A stretch of DNA of 38,352 bases from NCBI GenBank assembly GCA_023428785.1, contig JAEYWU010000062.1:1-38352 (forward strand). The letters are read 5' to 3'. Shown in pieces: positions 14,381-23,142 of this stretch (its first letter is position 1; each line of letters starts with the position of its first letter). The notes beneath the pieces are model-generated. The model worked only from the letters and a program-made list of their open reading frames with translations, was not told the DNA's origin and did no database searches. The position numbers and the translations under genes were made by a program. The stretch comes from Pseudomonadota bacterium (GTDB taxonomy: Bacteria > Pseudomonadota > Alphaproteobacteria > Caulobacterales > Caulobacteraceae).

Positions 14381-16183
14381 ATGCGCATCAAGCTTTCGAT
14401 GGCGGCGTCCGCGCTCGCCCTCGGTCTGGCTACGGCCGGAACCGCCTCGGCTCAGGACTACGGCCGTATCGTCACCTTCGGCGACAGCCTGTCGGACAAC
14501 GGCAACCTGTATGCCGCAACTGGCAACACCACGCCGACCTCACCGCCCTATTTTCAGGGCCGGTTTTCGAACGGACCGGTCTGGGTGGAGCTCCTGGGCT
14601 GGACCCAGGCGCGGGTCGGCGGCTCACTGACCGGCAGCTACAACTCGGCCTACGGCGGCAGCCGGACCGACAACGCCGTGCCCTTCCCGACCGGGATGCG
14701 TCAGCAGATCACCAACTACCTCGGCTCGGGCGGAACCTTCGACGGCGACGACCTGGTGACGATCTGGGGCGGCGCCAATAACATCTTCCAGGGCCTTCCA
14801 ACGGCCTCCGTCCAGGCTGATCCTTTTGGCTACATCGCCGGTGTCTCGGCGACCGCCGCGGCCGATATGGGCTTCATGATCAACCAGGTCTCCGATGCGG
14901 GCGCCGGCACCATACTGGTGGCGAACCTGCCGAACCTGGGCATCACGCCGCAGTTCGCGGGCGGGCCGGCCCAAGGCTTGGCGACGCACGCAACCAACGC
15001 CTTCAACGCAGCCCTGTTCGCCCAGGTCAGCGCTCAGGCGGCCGCGAACCCGTCGAGCAATGTCATCTTCATGGACGTCAACCGGGCCTTCAACGTCGTG
15101 GCGGGTGCGCCTGGCCGCTTCGGCTTCTCGAACATCAGCGCGCCCTGCTTCAACGGCGTGACGGTGTGCGCGACGCCGGACACCTATGCCTATTGGGACG
15201 CGGTTCACCCGACAGCCGCCGGTCATCGCCTGATCGCCTCGGTGGCGACCGACTATCTGTATTACCTGGATTACGGGGCCCATTCGGCGGTGCAGGCGGA
15301 GATCGGAGTCCGGGCGCGCGCTGACGGTATGGACGCGGTGACCGGGCGCCTCGGCTATGGCGAAATCGCCGGACGGCCGGGCGGCCTCTATATCGGGGGG
15401 ACCTATGACCAGACCGAGCTGGACGCGCGCGGCGACGTGCCGGGCGGCGACATGGATGGTACGGGCTTGATCGTCGGGGCCGAGGGCAACCTGGGTGACA
15501 GCATGCGCGCCGGCGCCGCCTTCCAGGTGCGCACTGCCGATGCTGATCTCGGACTGGTGAACTTCACCGCCGAGGGGGCGTCGCTCGACGTCTATGCAGG
15601 TTGGCGCTCGGGCAGCGTCTTCGTCAATGCGGCGGCGGGCTATAGCTGGGATCAGTTCGAGGACATCTCGCGCCAGACCGCGACCCCGGGCATCGTGGCT
15701 ATGTCTTCGACCAACGGCTCCAGTATGGGCGCAAAGGTCGAGGCCGGGATTAACTTCGACATGGGTGGCCTGGCCTTCATTCCCCGGGCGGGCCTGTCCT
15801 GGGTCTCGACCGAGGTTGACGGCTATGTCGAGGAAAACCCGTTCGGGGCCCAGCATCAGGTCGCAGGCCGCAGCGTGGACGCCGTTTCGGCCGAGGCGGT
15901 CCTGCGCGTCGAGGGCGGCGGCGGGCCGATCGGTTTCTGGGGCGAGGCGGGCTACCGCGACGTCCTGAGCCACGACGGCGATCCGGTCTCGGTCGGCATC
16001 GCGGGCAACACGGCGCAGATGCTGGACCTGCATGTCGAGGATCCGGACGGCGGCCAAGCCCTGCTCGGCGCCGGCCTGACCACCCGCTGGGGCGTCGCCG
16101 AAATCGGCGTCGGGTACCGCGGCCGGATGGGCGAGGCCTACAACGTCCACCAGGCGCTGCTGGAGGTCTCGGTCGAGTTCTGA
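14381..16183 (+). CDS. GDSL esterase/lipase autotransporter
   Basis: A 600-aa secreted, outer-membrane-anchored hydrolase of the EstA type. A signal peptide (MRIKLSMAASALALGLATAG, cleavage after TASA) precedes the SGNH/GDSL domain (about 26-300). Catalytic S36 lies in VTFGDSLSDNGN, the oxyanion-type block in TIWGGANNIF, and D273/H276 in YWDAVHPTAAGH. Residues about 305-600 are an autotransporter beta-barrel with alternating strands (GGLYIGGTYDQTELDA, DVYAGWRSGSVFVNAAAGYSW), ending LLEVSVEF. The terminal phenylalanine is the usual assembly signal. The passenger probably cleaves short- to medium-chain esters at the cell surface; substrate is not visible. The start has GGGAGG about 8 bases upstream. 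A strong terminator follows. Confidence 0.95.
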   Translation: MRIKLSMAASALALGLATAGTASAQDYGRIVTFGDSLSDNGNLYAATGNTTPTSPPYFQGRFSNGPVWVELLGWTQARVGGSLTGSYNSAYGGSRTDNAVPFPTGMRQQITNYLGSGGTFDGDDLVTIWGGANNIFQGLPTASVQADPFGYIAGVSATAAADMGFMINQVSDAGAGTILVANLPNLGITPQFAGGPAQGLATHATNAFNAALFAQVSAQAAANPSSNVIFMDVNRAFNVVAGAPGRFGFSNISAPCFNGVTVCATPDTYAYWDAVHPTAAGHRLIASVATDYLYYLDYGAHSAVQAEIGVRARADGMDAVTGRLGYGEIAGRPGGLYIGGTYDQTELDARGDVPGGDMDGTGLIVGAEGNLGDSMRAGAAFQVRTADADLGLVNFTAEGASLDVYAGWRSGSVFVNAAAGYSWDQFEDISRQTATPGIVAMSSTNGSSMGAKVEAGINFDMGGLAFIPRAGLSWVSTEVDGYVEENPFGAQHQVAGRSVDAVSAEAVLRVEGGGGPIGFWGEAGYRDVLSHDGDPVSVGIAGNTAQMLDLHVEDPDGGQALLGAGLTTRWGVAEIGVGYRGRMGEAYNVHQALLEVSVEF

Positions 16184-16207
16184 CCGAGGCGCCAAGTCAA
16201 AAGACAG

Positions 16208-16241
16208 AGGCCCCGCCGGAGCGATCCGGCGGGGCCTTTTT
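16208..16241 (+). terminator. Rho-independent terminator of the esterase gene
   Basis: AGGCCCCGCCGGA (16208-16220) pairs perfectly with TCCGGCGGGGCCT (16225-16237) around the tetraloop GCGA, followed by a run of T. It is 24 bases after the esterase stop codon. Confidence 0.93.
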
Positions 16242-16244
16242 GTC

Positions 16245-16319
16245 TGGAGCGGCCGGGGGGAATCGAACCCCCGACATTCAGCTTGGGAAGCTGACGTTCT
16301 ACCTCTGAACTACGGCCGC
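16245..16319 (-). tRNA. tRNA-Gly (anticodon CCC)
   Basis: On the minus strand the acceptor stem GCGGCCG pairs with CGGCCGC and the D-arm is GTTC/GAAC. The anticodon stem TCAGC/GCTGA encloses TTCCCAA (anticodon CCC). The T-arm GGGGG/CCCCC has a TTCGATT loop. The discriminator is T and CCA is encoded (16245-16247). It lies between two convergent terminated genes. Confidence 0.95.
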
Positions 16320-16359
16320 GCTGGGCTTGTCGTAGGACGCCGCCGGCGGGCGGGCAACG

Positions 16360-16388
16360 AAAAAGGCGGCGGGTCGGGCCGCCGCCTT
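16360..16388 (-). terminator. Rho-independent terminator of the TraB/GumN operon
   Basis: Read on the minus strand, AAGGCGGCG and CGCCGCCTT form a 9-bp stem (16380-16388 with 16363-16371) around an 8-base loop. A T-run follows (A5 on the plus strand at 16360-16364). It is 22 bases beyond the TraB/GumN stop codon. Confidence 0.8.
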
Positions 16389-16409
16389 CTCCGATTTGGG
16401 GGCTTGAGA

Positions 16410-17351
16410 CTACTGGATGCGCTCGGCGGTGATGCCGCGGGCGGCCAGCTGGGCCTGGACGCTGTCGGGGCCGGCCAGGTGCAGGGCGCCGACGGCGATG
16501 AAGACGGCGCCCGAGCCTTCCATTTCCTCGGCGATCTGGTTGGCCCAGTCGGCGTTCCGGTTGGTCAGGATGACGTCGTAGAGGTCCGGATAGGTGGTTT
16601 TCATCTCGGCGCCGCCGAGGCCGTAGAGGGCGTCCGGATCGCCGGCGGCCCAGTGGCCGGCCAACTGGTCGATCATGGCCACGGCGGAGTCGAAGCCGGC
16701 CAAGGTCTCACGCAGGAACTGGACCTGGGTCTCGTCGGGCATGCCGGCGAAGAACCGGAACTGCTGCTCCATGGTCTCCAGGCCGCGCACGGGGCGTCCG
16801 GCTTCGATGGCCTGGGCGCGCAGCACCATGTCGATGCCGGAGGCGGGGTCGTAGCCGGCCTGGGTCAGGGGGGCGACCGACAGGGTCAGGGCAGCCAGCC
16901 AGGGGCGCATGGGATTCATGGCGGCCCCCGTGAGGCCCAGGGTCTGGGCCGCGCGGTCGAGTTCGGCGAACTCCTCGTCGGTCAGCAGGCTAGAGAGCGG
17001 CGTCTGGGGCGAGATGCCCAACTGCATGACCAGGGGCGCGGCCGCGGCCTGGTCGCCGGGATCTTCCAGTTCAAGCCACAGCTCGTCGGAGGCGTTGAAG
17101 GCCTCGGTCACCACGGGCGTCGACCAGGCGACGTCGGGGCGCATGAGGTGGACGGTGCCGAACAGGTAGATGGTCGAGTCCGCGTCGCGGAGGACCCAAA
17201 GGGCGGGGGAGCCGGAGGCGGCGGCTTCCGTGGAGTGGGCGAGGGCCTGGCTGGGCGCTATGGCGGCGACGAGGCCGAGGCCGAGCGCGGCGCCGGCAGC
17301 GAGCCGGCCCAGGCGGGATGCGCCCGAGCGTAGAGTGTTGATCAGGGACAT
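16410..17351 (-). CDS. TraB/GumN family secreted protein
   Basis: A 313-aa protein of the TraB/GumN (Tiki-like metalloprotease fold) family. The start MSLINTLRSG at 17351 has GGAG 6-7 bases upstream; an upstream frame extension overlaps the XRE gene and is not used. A signal peptide covers residues 1-38 (hydrophobic AAGAALGLGLVAAIA, then QALA). The family's first motif is at 64-68 (FGTVH in STIYLFGTVHLMRP). A glutamate-bearing middle segment follows (ELWLELEDP), and the closing motif FIAVGALHLAG is near the C-terminus. In Tiki proteins these two G-x-x-H motifs with glutamate bind metal. The function of bacterial GumN-like proteins is unsettled, so the periplasmic peptidase role is only a family inference. 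It is last in a three-gene operon, 22 bases after the XRE stop codon. Confidence 0.9.
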   Translation of the reverse strand: MSLINTLRSGASRLGRLAAGAALGLGLVAAIAPSQALAHSTEAAASGSPALWVLRDADSTIYLFGTVHLMRPDVAWSTPVVTEAFNASDELWLELEDPGDQAAAAPLVMQLGISPQTPLSSLLTDEEFAELDRAAQTLGLTGAAMNPMRPWLAALTLSVAPLTQAGYDPASGIDMVLRAQAIEAGRPVRGLETMEQQFRFFAGMPDETQVQFLRETLAGFDSAVAMIDQLAGHWAAGDPDALYGLGGAEMKTTYPDLYDVILTNRNADWANQIAEEMEGSGAVFIAVGALHLAGPDSVQAQLAARGITAERIQ

Positions 17352-17373
17352 AAGGAACTCCGTGGTCGGATAA

Positions 17374-17571
17374 TTAGGAATCGGTGTCGAGAAAGATGGC
17401 TTCGATCGGCTGACCGAAGACGCGGGCGATCTTGAAAGCCAGCGGCAGGGACGGATCGTAGCGGCCCGTCTCCAGCGCATTGACGGTCTGGCGCGAAACG
17501 CCGAGCGCGGTGGCCAGATCGGCCTGGCTCCAGTCACGTTCGGCCCGCAGGACCTTGAGGCGGTTCTTCAT
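17374..17571 (-). CDS. Small XRE-family transcriptional regulator
   Basis: A 65-aa Cro/C1-type repressor consisting of the HTH alone: MKNRLKVLRAERDWSQADLA, then LGVSRQTVNALETGRYDPSL, ending AFKIARVFGQPIEAIFLDTDS. The SQADLA and SRQTVNALE helices are the HTH. This compact type commonly partners with an adjacent membrane protein and represses their shared promoter. Here it starts two bases after the membrane-protein stop codon, so translation is likely coupled. The repeats at 18047-18099 are plausible targets. Confidence 0.93.
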   Translation of the reverse strand: MKNRLKVLRAERDWSQADLATALGVSRQTVNALETGRYDPSLPLAFKIARVFGQPIEAIFLDTDS

Positions 17572-17572
17572 C

Positions 17573-18010
17573 CTAGCGGCTCTTCCACAGCCACCAGAAC
17601 AGCCAGGCGAGGCCGTAGCCGATGATCAGCAGGAAGACGACGATCGTCCCGCCCGTAGCCACGTAGTGGGCGGGCGTCGGCTCAAAGCCGGGAAAGAGCG
17701 GCGCTCCCAGGTCCGGCCGTTGGAGCAGGAGGACGAAACCGATCATCACTGGCACCAGGGCGACGTTCCCGCCCCAGAACCAGGCCCATTTGTGCGCTTC
17801 GCGCGCGGCCTCGTCGATGCGCCGCCAGTACATGGCGGTCAGCCAGACCGCGAGAGCGCTGAGCCCGGCGACGATGCCGGCCATCAGGACCAGAGCGAGG
17901 GGACCAGCGTCCCGGGTCATGGTCGCGAACGCGGCAAGGACCGCGCCGAAACCCAGCGACAGGCCGAACAGGGCGACGATCCAGCGCCAGGGCGCGATGG
18001 GCTTGGACAT
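17573..18010 (-). CDS. Four-helix membrane protein of unknown function
   Basis: About 145 aa from the ATG at 18010 (MSKPIAPWRWIVALFGLSLG). Four hydrophobic segments are evident: WIVALFGLSLGFGAVLAAFA, ALVLMAGIVAGLSALAVWLT, WGGNVALVPVMIGFVLLL and TIVVFLLIIGYGLAWLFWWL. A short charged loop, RRIDEAAREAHKWAW, lies between the second and third. The layout resembles the integral-membrane partners of small XRE regulators (DUF2178-like arrangement), but I cannot name the family. An upstream TTG at 18049 in the same frame is less likely because the predicted transcription start falls near there. It heads the operon with the XRE and TraB/GumN genes. Confidence 0.8.
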   Translation of the reverse strand: MSKPIAPWRWIVALFGLSLGFGAVLAAFATMTRDAGPLALVLMAGIVAGLSALAVWLTAMYWRRIDEAAREAHKWAWFWGGNVALVPVMIGFVLLLQRPDLGAPLFPGFEPTPAHYVATGGTIVVFLLIIGYGLAWLFWWLWKSR

Positions 18011-18046
18011 CAGCAGAACTCGTAGCGGCCGATCCCCCGACCAAGA

Positions 18047-18099
18047 CAAGTGACCTTTACAGTGGCGGCGGCGCTGATGTCAAGTGTGCTAGACAAGTG
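18047..18099 (-). promoter_or_regulatory. Promoter with triple CAAGTG operator for the membrane protein-XRE-TraB operon
   Basis: Read on the minus strand, TTGACA (18078-18083) and TGTAAA (18056-18061) are spaced by 16 bases, a near-consensus sigma-70-type promoter. CAAGTG occurs on the plus strand three times around it (18047-18052, 18081-18086, 18094-18099), one overlapping the -35 box. The first and third share AGACAAGTG. This is the layout of an autoregulated XRE operon. The sequence is seen; repressor binding is inferred. Confidence 0.6.
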
Positions 18100-18142
18100 C
18101 GCTCACAGGACAGCGGTGAAATCGCCGTCCGGCGAAGGGCTG

Positions 18143-19162
18143 TCAGCCCCAGGCGCTGAAGTGTTTGGACAGCTTGAGGCCCTGGCGCTGGTAGTGGGAC
18201 CCGCCCTCGCCATAGAGGCGCTCGGGCCGCTCGGTCATGGGTTCATAGACCAGCCGGGCGACAGTCTGGCCGTCTTCCAGCAGGAAGGGCGTCTCGTGGC
18301 TGCGGACCTCAAGGACGGATTTCGCGCCCTTGCCGTGGGCCTCGTCCACGCCGAAGCCGGGGTCGAAGAAGCCGGCGTAGTGGACGCGGAATTCGCCAAC
18401 CGCCGGGTCGATCGGCAGCATCTCGGCGGCCTGATCGACCGGGATTTCGGTCGGCTGTTTGGACACCAGGATGTAGAACTCGCCCGGATCCAGCAGGATC
18501 TCGCCGCGCCGCGCGATCAGGGGCTCCCAGAAGTCCTTGGGGTCGTGGCCGTCGACGTGGTCGAGATCGACGACGCCCGCATGACGACGGCCCCGGAAGC
18601 CGGCGATGTCGCCCGTCAGGTCGACGCCGACGTCGCGGGTTTCCAGCTTGGGCGGATCGCCGACCTTGAGGCGCAGCTGGTTCAGACGGGTGCCCGGCCG
18701 GACCAGAACCGAGAAGGTCTGGGGCGCGATCTCGAGATAGAGCGGGCCGTCATAGCCGTCCGCCACGTCATCAAAGGCGCCGCGGTCGGTCAGCAGCCGC
18801 ACGAAGACATCGACGCGGCCGGTCGAACTCTTGGGGTTAGCCCGGGCCTGAACGCCGTGCGGCAGCTTCAGCCGCTCCTGCAGTTCGAAGATGTAGACGC
18901 AGCCCTTCTCCAGCACGACGCCCGACGAGGTCAGGTCGATCGGGTGCATGACGACGTCGGCGATGCGGTCCGCCACCGTGCGCGACCCGGGCAGGAAGGA
19001 GGCGCGCACACGCCAGCCCTTGCCGCCCAGCCTCAGGTCGAGGCTGGCGGGCTGGACCTGGACCGCATCAAACGGGGTGGCCGAGGTGATGGCGCCCGTG
19101 GCGATCAGGGTGTCGATGGCCTGGCACGGCAGGATACCGGCGGCGGAGGGGTCGAAGGTCAT
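18143..19162 (-). CDS. dcd: dCTP deaminase, long alphaproteobacterial form
   Basis: A 339-aa 2'-deoxycytidine 5'-triphosphate deaminase of the dUTPase superfamily. It converts dCTP to dUTP, feeding dTTP synthesis. Classical Dcd is about 190 aa; this is the longer two-unit form annotated in many alphaproteobacteria. Visible motifs are VQPASLDLRLG (36-46), the phosphate-binding PKSSTGRVDVFVRL (110-123) and YDGPLYLEIAPQTFSVLVRPG. A second unit follows, with GEFYILVSKQPTEIP, AGFFDPGFG and GQTVARLVYEPM. The start ATG has no competing upstream methionine. It lies on the same strand as trxA, 114 bases downstream of it, but a possible hairpin separates them. Chemistry is taken from family membership. 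Confidence 0.9.
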   Translation of the reverse strand: MTFDPSAAGILPCQAIDTLIATGAITSATPFDAVQVQPASLDLRLGGKGWRVRASFLPGSRTVADRIADVVMHPIDLTSSGVVLEKGCVYIFELQERLKLPHGVQARANPKSSTGRVDVFVRLLTDRGAFDDVADGYDGPLYLEIAPQTFSVLVRPGTRLNQLRLKVGDPPKLETRDVGVDLTGDIAGFRGRRHAGVVDLDHVDGHDPKDFWEPLIARRGEILLDPGEFYILVSKQPTEIPVDQAAEMLPIDPAVGEFRVHYAGFFDPGFGVDEAHGKGAKSVLEVRSHETPFLLEDGQTVARLVYEPMTERPERLYGEGGSHYQRQGLKLSKHFSAWG

Positions 19163-19213
19163 GCGGCGTGCATAGCGCCCCCGGCGCAGTCCCGGAAGCC
19201 AGATCAGCAGTGC

Positions 19214-19242
19214 AGAAAAAGGTCAGGCCCTTGTGAACCTTT
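19214..19242 (-). terminator. Possible terminator between trxA and dcd
   Basis: On the minus strand AAAGGT pairs with ACCTTT (19237-19242 with 19218-19223) around a 13-base loop, followed by TT. The stem is short and AT-rich for this genome, so it is only a candidate. Confidence 0.3.
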
Positions 19243-19276
19243 CGGCGCAGAAGGGTCAGAAGGTGGCGGTCGTGAT

Positions 19277-19603
19277 CTACGACACGCCCTGCTCGGCCAG
19301 CCACTCGACGATCTTGGTTTTGGGCATGGCGCCGGCCTTCATGGCGACGATCTCGCCGTCCCTGAAGAGCATCAGGGTCGGCACGCCGCGGACGCCCAGC
19401 TTGGTCGGGGTCATGGGGCTGTCGTCGATGTCCACCTTGGCGATGGTCAGCGCGCCCGACAGTTCGTCGGAGATCTGCTCCAGCGCCGGGCCGATCTGCT
19501 TGCACGGTCCGCACCAGGTCGCCCAGAAATCGACCAGCACGGGCTTGTCGGACTTCAGGACGTCGGATTCGAAGGAAGCGTCGGTAACGGCGACGGTGGC
19601 CAT
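19277..19603 (-). CDS. trxA: Thioredoxin
   Basis: A 108-aa cytoplasmic thioredoxin (MATVAVTDASFESDVLKSDK). The active site is WCGPC (C31, C34) within VLVDFWATWCGPCKQ, the buried aspartate is in PVLVDF, and the cis-proline loop is GVRGVPTLMLF (P75). It reduces disulfides in ribonucleotide reductase, PAPS reductase and many other proteins. Start and ribosome binding site (TGGAGA about 9 bases upstream) are clear. It lies 77 bases downstream of addA on the same strand; the gap is longer than elsewhere in this cluster, so trxA may have its own promoter as well. Confidence 0.97.
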   Translation of the reverse strand: MATVAVTDASFESDVLKSDKPVLVDFWATWCGPCKQIGPALEQISDELSGALTIAKVDIDDSPMTPTKLGVRGVPTLMLFRDGEIVAMKAGAMPKTKIVEWLAEQGVS

Positions 19604-19680
19604 GGTCTTAGTCTCCAGATCGGCCGGTCAGCCTAGCTGATTCCGGCGGCAGGCGAATGTGGGGAGGCGCCCCGGCGGCC

Positions 19681-22600
19681 TCAAGTCCCCTTCAACTCGG
19701 CCAGGGCCTTGTCGATCATGTCGGGCGGGACCGGCATCAGGGCGGGGCCGTCGGTCCAGACCAGGGCGGCTTCGACCGCGCGCTCGGGATAGAGCCGGCG
19801 CAGGACCGCGACATAGACCGCCATCTGCAGGACATAGGCCTTGTCGGCGTCCTCGATCCTGGCGGGCGCCGGACGGTTGGTCTTGTAGTCCACCACCAGG
19901 ACGCGCTCGGGCGTGATGACGAGGCGGTCGAGGCGGCCGCTTATGACGGTTCCGGGCGGAAGATCGGGCGCGCCGCCGGTCAGGGCGGCCTCGGCGCGGG
20001 AGCCGGGTCCGAAGACCGGGGCGAAGCGCGGATCGTCCAGCACGCTGAAGGCGGCGGCGATCATCTCGGCGCGCTGGTCGTCGGCGAGATCCCGCTCGCG
20101 GGCCAGCAGGCGCCGCGCGGCGTCGGGGCGGGCCTCGGTGGGGACATCCGGCAGGCGTTCCAGCAGCCGGTGGATCAGGTCGCCGCGCCGGAACCGGCCA
20201 AGGCCGCCCCCGAGCGGTCCCGCGCCGAGCGGAGACAGGGCCGGCGCCTTGGCCTGACCATCCATCTGCGAGGGCGAAGACAGGCGGGCGCCGCCGTCGG
20301 GCGCGGCGAACCGATCCAGCCAGTCTGGATGCGGGGCCCTTTGTGGCGCCGGTGTGCTGATCGCAGCGGCGGCCATGGCGGGATCATCGCCGTAGCGGAG
20401 CCGCCCCTCGCCAATGTCGCGGGCGCCGACGCGGTCCATGGTTTCAGCAAGGACGGACCACCAGCTCTGTTCCTCGAAGCCGTCCTTCTTGTTGCCCAGG
20501 GCCCGGCCCATGACGATCACCCGATCCCGCGCGCGGGTCAGGGCGACGTAGAGCAGTCGAAGCGTCTCGGCGTCCGTGCGGGCCTGACGGGTCGCGCGGG
20601 CGTCGGCGGAGGCGGGGCAGTCCTCGCCGGCCGAACCGGGCGCCATCAGCCAGGCCTCGCCGCCGGGGGCCTCCACCGGCATGAGGCTGGGGCCCTGGGC
20701 CTTGGCCCGCGAAGTAGTGTCGGGAAGGATGACGATCGGCGCCTCCAGCCCCTTGGCGCCGTGGACGGTCATGACGCGTACCTCGCCGCGCGGGCCTTCC
20801 AGTTCGCGCTTCACCTCAACATCGGCCTGTTCGAGCTCGGCCAGACAGCGTTCGAGATCGCGGGCGCCCCGGTCTTCGGCGGCCAGCACCTGGTTCAGCG
20901 TCTCGTCGATGGCTTCCTCAGCCTCGCGGCCCAGACGGGCGAGGATGCGGGCCCGGCCGGACCGGCCGGTGTCGTCCACGCGGTTCAGGAGCCCGGAGAA
21001 GAAGCCGAAGGGGTCGGTCGAGCGGTTCGCGACGGCGTGGGCGAGGAGGTCGCGGGCTCGCGTCCACTCCGGCCGTTCGTCGGCGCGGTCACGCAGGACG
21101 CGCCACAGACCTTTGCGCTTGGGATCGGCGCCGGCCAGTTCGAACAGGCCCTCCTCGTCGATGTCACACAGAGGACTGCGCAGCACTTCGGCCAGGCTGA
21201 GATCGTCATCGGTGAACAGGGCGAAGCGAGAGATCGACAGCAGGTCGTCGAAGACGATGTGGCTGGACAGCTTGAGCCTGTCGGCGCCGGCGACCGGCAC
21301 CCCTTCGGACTTCAGGGCGCGAATGATTTCCTCGAAGGTCGCGTCGCGGCGGCGCACCAGAATGAGGTAGTCGCCATAGCTGGCCCGGCGGGGCTCACCG
21401 GACCGCTTGTCCTGGACGGCCACGCCTTCGACGACCTGTCGGCGGATCTCGCGGGCGAGGTCGCGGGCTAGCCGCTTGCGCGCGCTCTGGGCCGGTTCGG
21501 CGTCGACCGGCTCCCAGGCGTCCGGCGGGTCGGACTTCTGGTCTTCGTAGAGCGGCCAGAGCTCGACCGAGCCCGGATCGCCGATGCGGTTGGCCTTGTG
21601 AGGTTCGCGCGTCTGCAGGGCCTGACCGGTCAGGGCGAGCGACCGCTCGGGCGTGTCGAAGGCCGCATCGACGAAGGCTAGGACGGTCGGGGTCGACCGG
21701 AACGACACATCCAGCGGCACGCCCATAAAGGCGCCGCCCGCAGCGCGCACGCGTTCGTCGTAGCTCTGGGCCTCGATGCGAAGGCGTTCAGGACGCGCGC
21801 CCTGGAAGGAGTAGATCGACTGCTTCTCGTCGCCCACGGCGAAGATGGTGCGGTCCATCCGATCGCCCCGGTCCTCGCGGGCGCCCTCGCCGGCGAAGAA
21901 ACTCTCGGTCAGGGCCTTCAGGATTTCCCACTGTTCGGGCGCCGTGTCCTGGGCCTCGTCGACCAGGATGTGCTCCAGCCCGCCGTCCAGCTTGAACAGC
22001 ACCCAGGCAGCCGTCGAGCGGACCGTCAGAAGTTCGACCGTCCTGGCCACCAGATCGGAGAAGTCCAGGGCGCCGGTCTGCTGCTTGGCCTGTTCGTAGA
22101 GGGCCGCATGGGCCCGCGCGAGGGTCAGGACATGGCGCGTGGCCTCGGCGATGCGCAGCCCGCGCAGGACGTCGCGGGCCGCCAGCATCTTGAGCTGAAG
22201 GTCCTCGAGCCAGGCCCGGGCGTGCGCGGGCGCCGAGGCGGTGCCCATCTTCTTGCGGGGCTCGCCAGTCGAGGTGAGGAACACCGCCATCACATGGCTG
22301 AAGGTCCAGTCGGCGCTCCACATCCGTTCGGCGCAGTCCTGATCGGTCTTGCTGCCCGTCGCCATGGCCTCGGCCATCGAGAGCCAGACGCCGCGATCGA
22401 TGGAGCGGATGACCTCGGCCTCATAGCCCGCGACGGTCTGGTCGGGATCGGCGCCGGTCAGGGCGTAGGGGTCTGGTGAGACGCCCTGTTCGATCCGAGC
22501 GACATAGTCGGCCAGGGCGGCCCGCTCGGCCTCCAGCATGCCGAGCAGCTTGTGGAAGCTGTCCCAGTCGAGCTCGACGGCGAAATGGCTGTAGGCCTGA

Positions 22601-23142
22601 CCGATGGGACCGTCCGGGTCGGCCAGGGCGGCCTCAGCGAGGCTCTCGCGGGCCGCATGGGACAGGGCGATGGCGGCCTGGTCTTCCAGCACCTTGAAGC
22701 GGGGCGAGACGCCGGCCTCGACCGGGAAGCGCCGCAGCAGCTTTTCGCAGAAGGCGTGGATGGTCTGGATCTTCAGCCCGCCCGGCGTCTCCAGCGCCTT
22801 GGCGAACAGGCGGCGCGCCCGCGACAGGGCGTCGTGGTCCAGCCCGCCGATACGGCGTCCCTGAAGGTCAGCCAGCGACTGTTCCAGCTCCGCGTCGTCC
22901 ATGACGGCCCAGGCGCCGAGGCGCTCGAACAGGCGCGACTGCATCTCGGCCGCGGCGGCCTTGGTATAGGTGACGCAGAGGATCTCCCCCGGCTCGACGT
23001 TCTCAAGCAGCAGCCGGGCGACGCGGTCGACCAAGGTCGAGGTCTTGCCCGAACCGGCGTTGGCGGTGACGAAGACCGAGCGCGTCGGATCGGCGGCCTG
23101 GATCTGGTGCGGGTCGGGCAGGATGCGGGGGGCGAGGCTCAT
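19681..23142 (-). CDS. addA: Double-strand break repair helicase-nuclease AddA
   Basis: A 1153-aa UvrD-like helicase with a C-terminal nuclease, the catalytic subunit of AddAB, which resects double-strand breaks for RecA-mediated repair (RecBCD counterpart). Walker A is GSGKT (30-34, VTANAGSGKTSTLVDRVARL). Motif II is in HILVDEAQDTAPEQW, motif III-like in AVGDEKQSIYSFQGARPERL, motif V in VMTVHGAKGLEAPIVILPD and motif VI in RLLYVALTRARDRVIV. The RecB-type nuclease motif is at the C-terminus (GRLDRLVITPERVLVVDYKTNRPAP; D...DYK). It ends within about 25 residues of the expected family end. The ATG overlaps the addB stop as ATGA, so both subunits are made together. Confidence 0.97.
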   Translation of the reverse strand: MSLAPRILPDPHQIQAADPTRSVFVTANAGSGKTSTLVDRVARLLLENVEPGEILCVTYTKAAAAEMQSRLFERLGAWAVMDDAELEQSLADLQGRRIGGLDHDALSRARRLFAKALETPGGLKIQTIHAFCEKLLRRFPVEAGVSPRFKVLEDQAAIALSHAARESLAEAALADPDGPIGQAYSHFAVELDWDSFHKLLGMLEAERAALADYVARIEQGVSPDPYALTGADPDQTVAGYEAEVIRSIDRGVWLSMAEAMATGSKTDQDCAERMWSADWTFSHVMAVFLTSTGEPRKKMGTASAPAHARAWLEDLQLKMLAARDVLRGLRIAEATRHVLTLARAHAALYEQAKQQTGALDFSDLVARTVELLTVRSTAAWVLFKLDGGLEHILVDEAQDTAPEQWEILKALTESFFAGEGAREDRGDRMDRTIFAVGDEKQSIYSFQGARPERLRIEAQSYDERVRAAGGAFMGVPLDVSFRSTPTVLAFVDAAFDTPERSLALTGQALQTREPHKANRIGDPGSVELWPLYEDQKSDPPDAWEPVDAEPAQSARKRLARDLAREIRRQVVEGVAVQDKRSGEPRRASYGDYLILVRRRDATFEEIIRALKSEGVPVAGADRLKLSSHIVFDDLLSISRFALFTDDDLSLAEVLRSPLCDIDEEGLFELAGADPKRKGLWRVLRDRADERPEWTRARDLLAHAVANRSTDPFGFFSGLLNRVDDTGRSGRARILARLGREAEEAIDETLNQVLAAEDRGARDLERCLAELEQADVEVKRELEGPRGEVRVMTVHGAKGLEAPIVILPDTTSRAKAQGPSLMPVEAPGGEAWLMAPGSAGEDCPASADARATRQARTDAETLRLLYVALTRARDRVIVMGRALGNKKDGFEEQSWWSVLAETMDRVGARDIGEGRLRYGDDPAMAAAAISTPAPQRAPHPDWLDRFAAPDGGARLSSPSQMDGQAKAPALSPLGAGPLGGGLGRFRRGDLIHRLLERLPDVPTEARPDAARRLLARERDLADDQRAEMIAAAFSVLDDPRFAPVFGPGSRAEAALTGGAPDLPPGTVISGRLDRLVITPERVLVVDYKTNRPAPARIEDADKAYVLQMAVYVAVLRRLYPERAVEAALVWTDGPALMPVPPDMIDKALAELKGT

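Noticed and set aside
14624..16195. 523-codon minus-strand frame opposite the GDSL esterase
   Set aside because: The plus-strand gene has signal peptide, catalytic triad, barrel and terminator. The antisense product is rich in D, R, G and H with no domain.
17352..17537. In-frame N-terminal extension of the TraB/GumN protein
   Set aside because: It overlaps the XRE gene, is arginine-rich, and the ATG at 17351 has its own GGAG and signal peptide.
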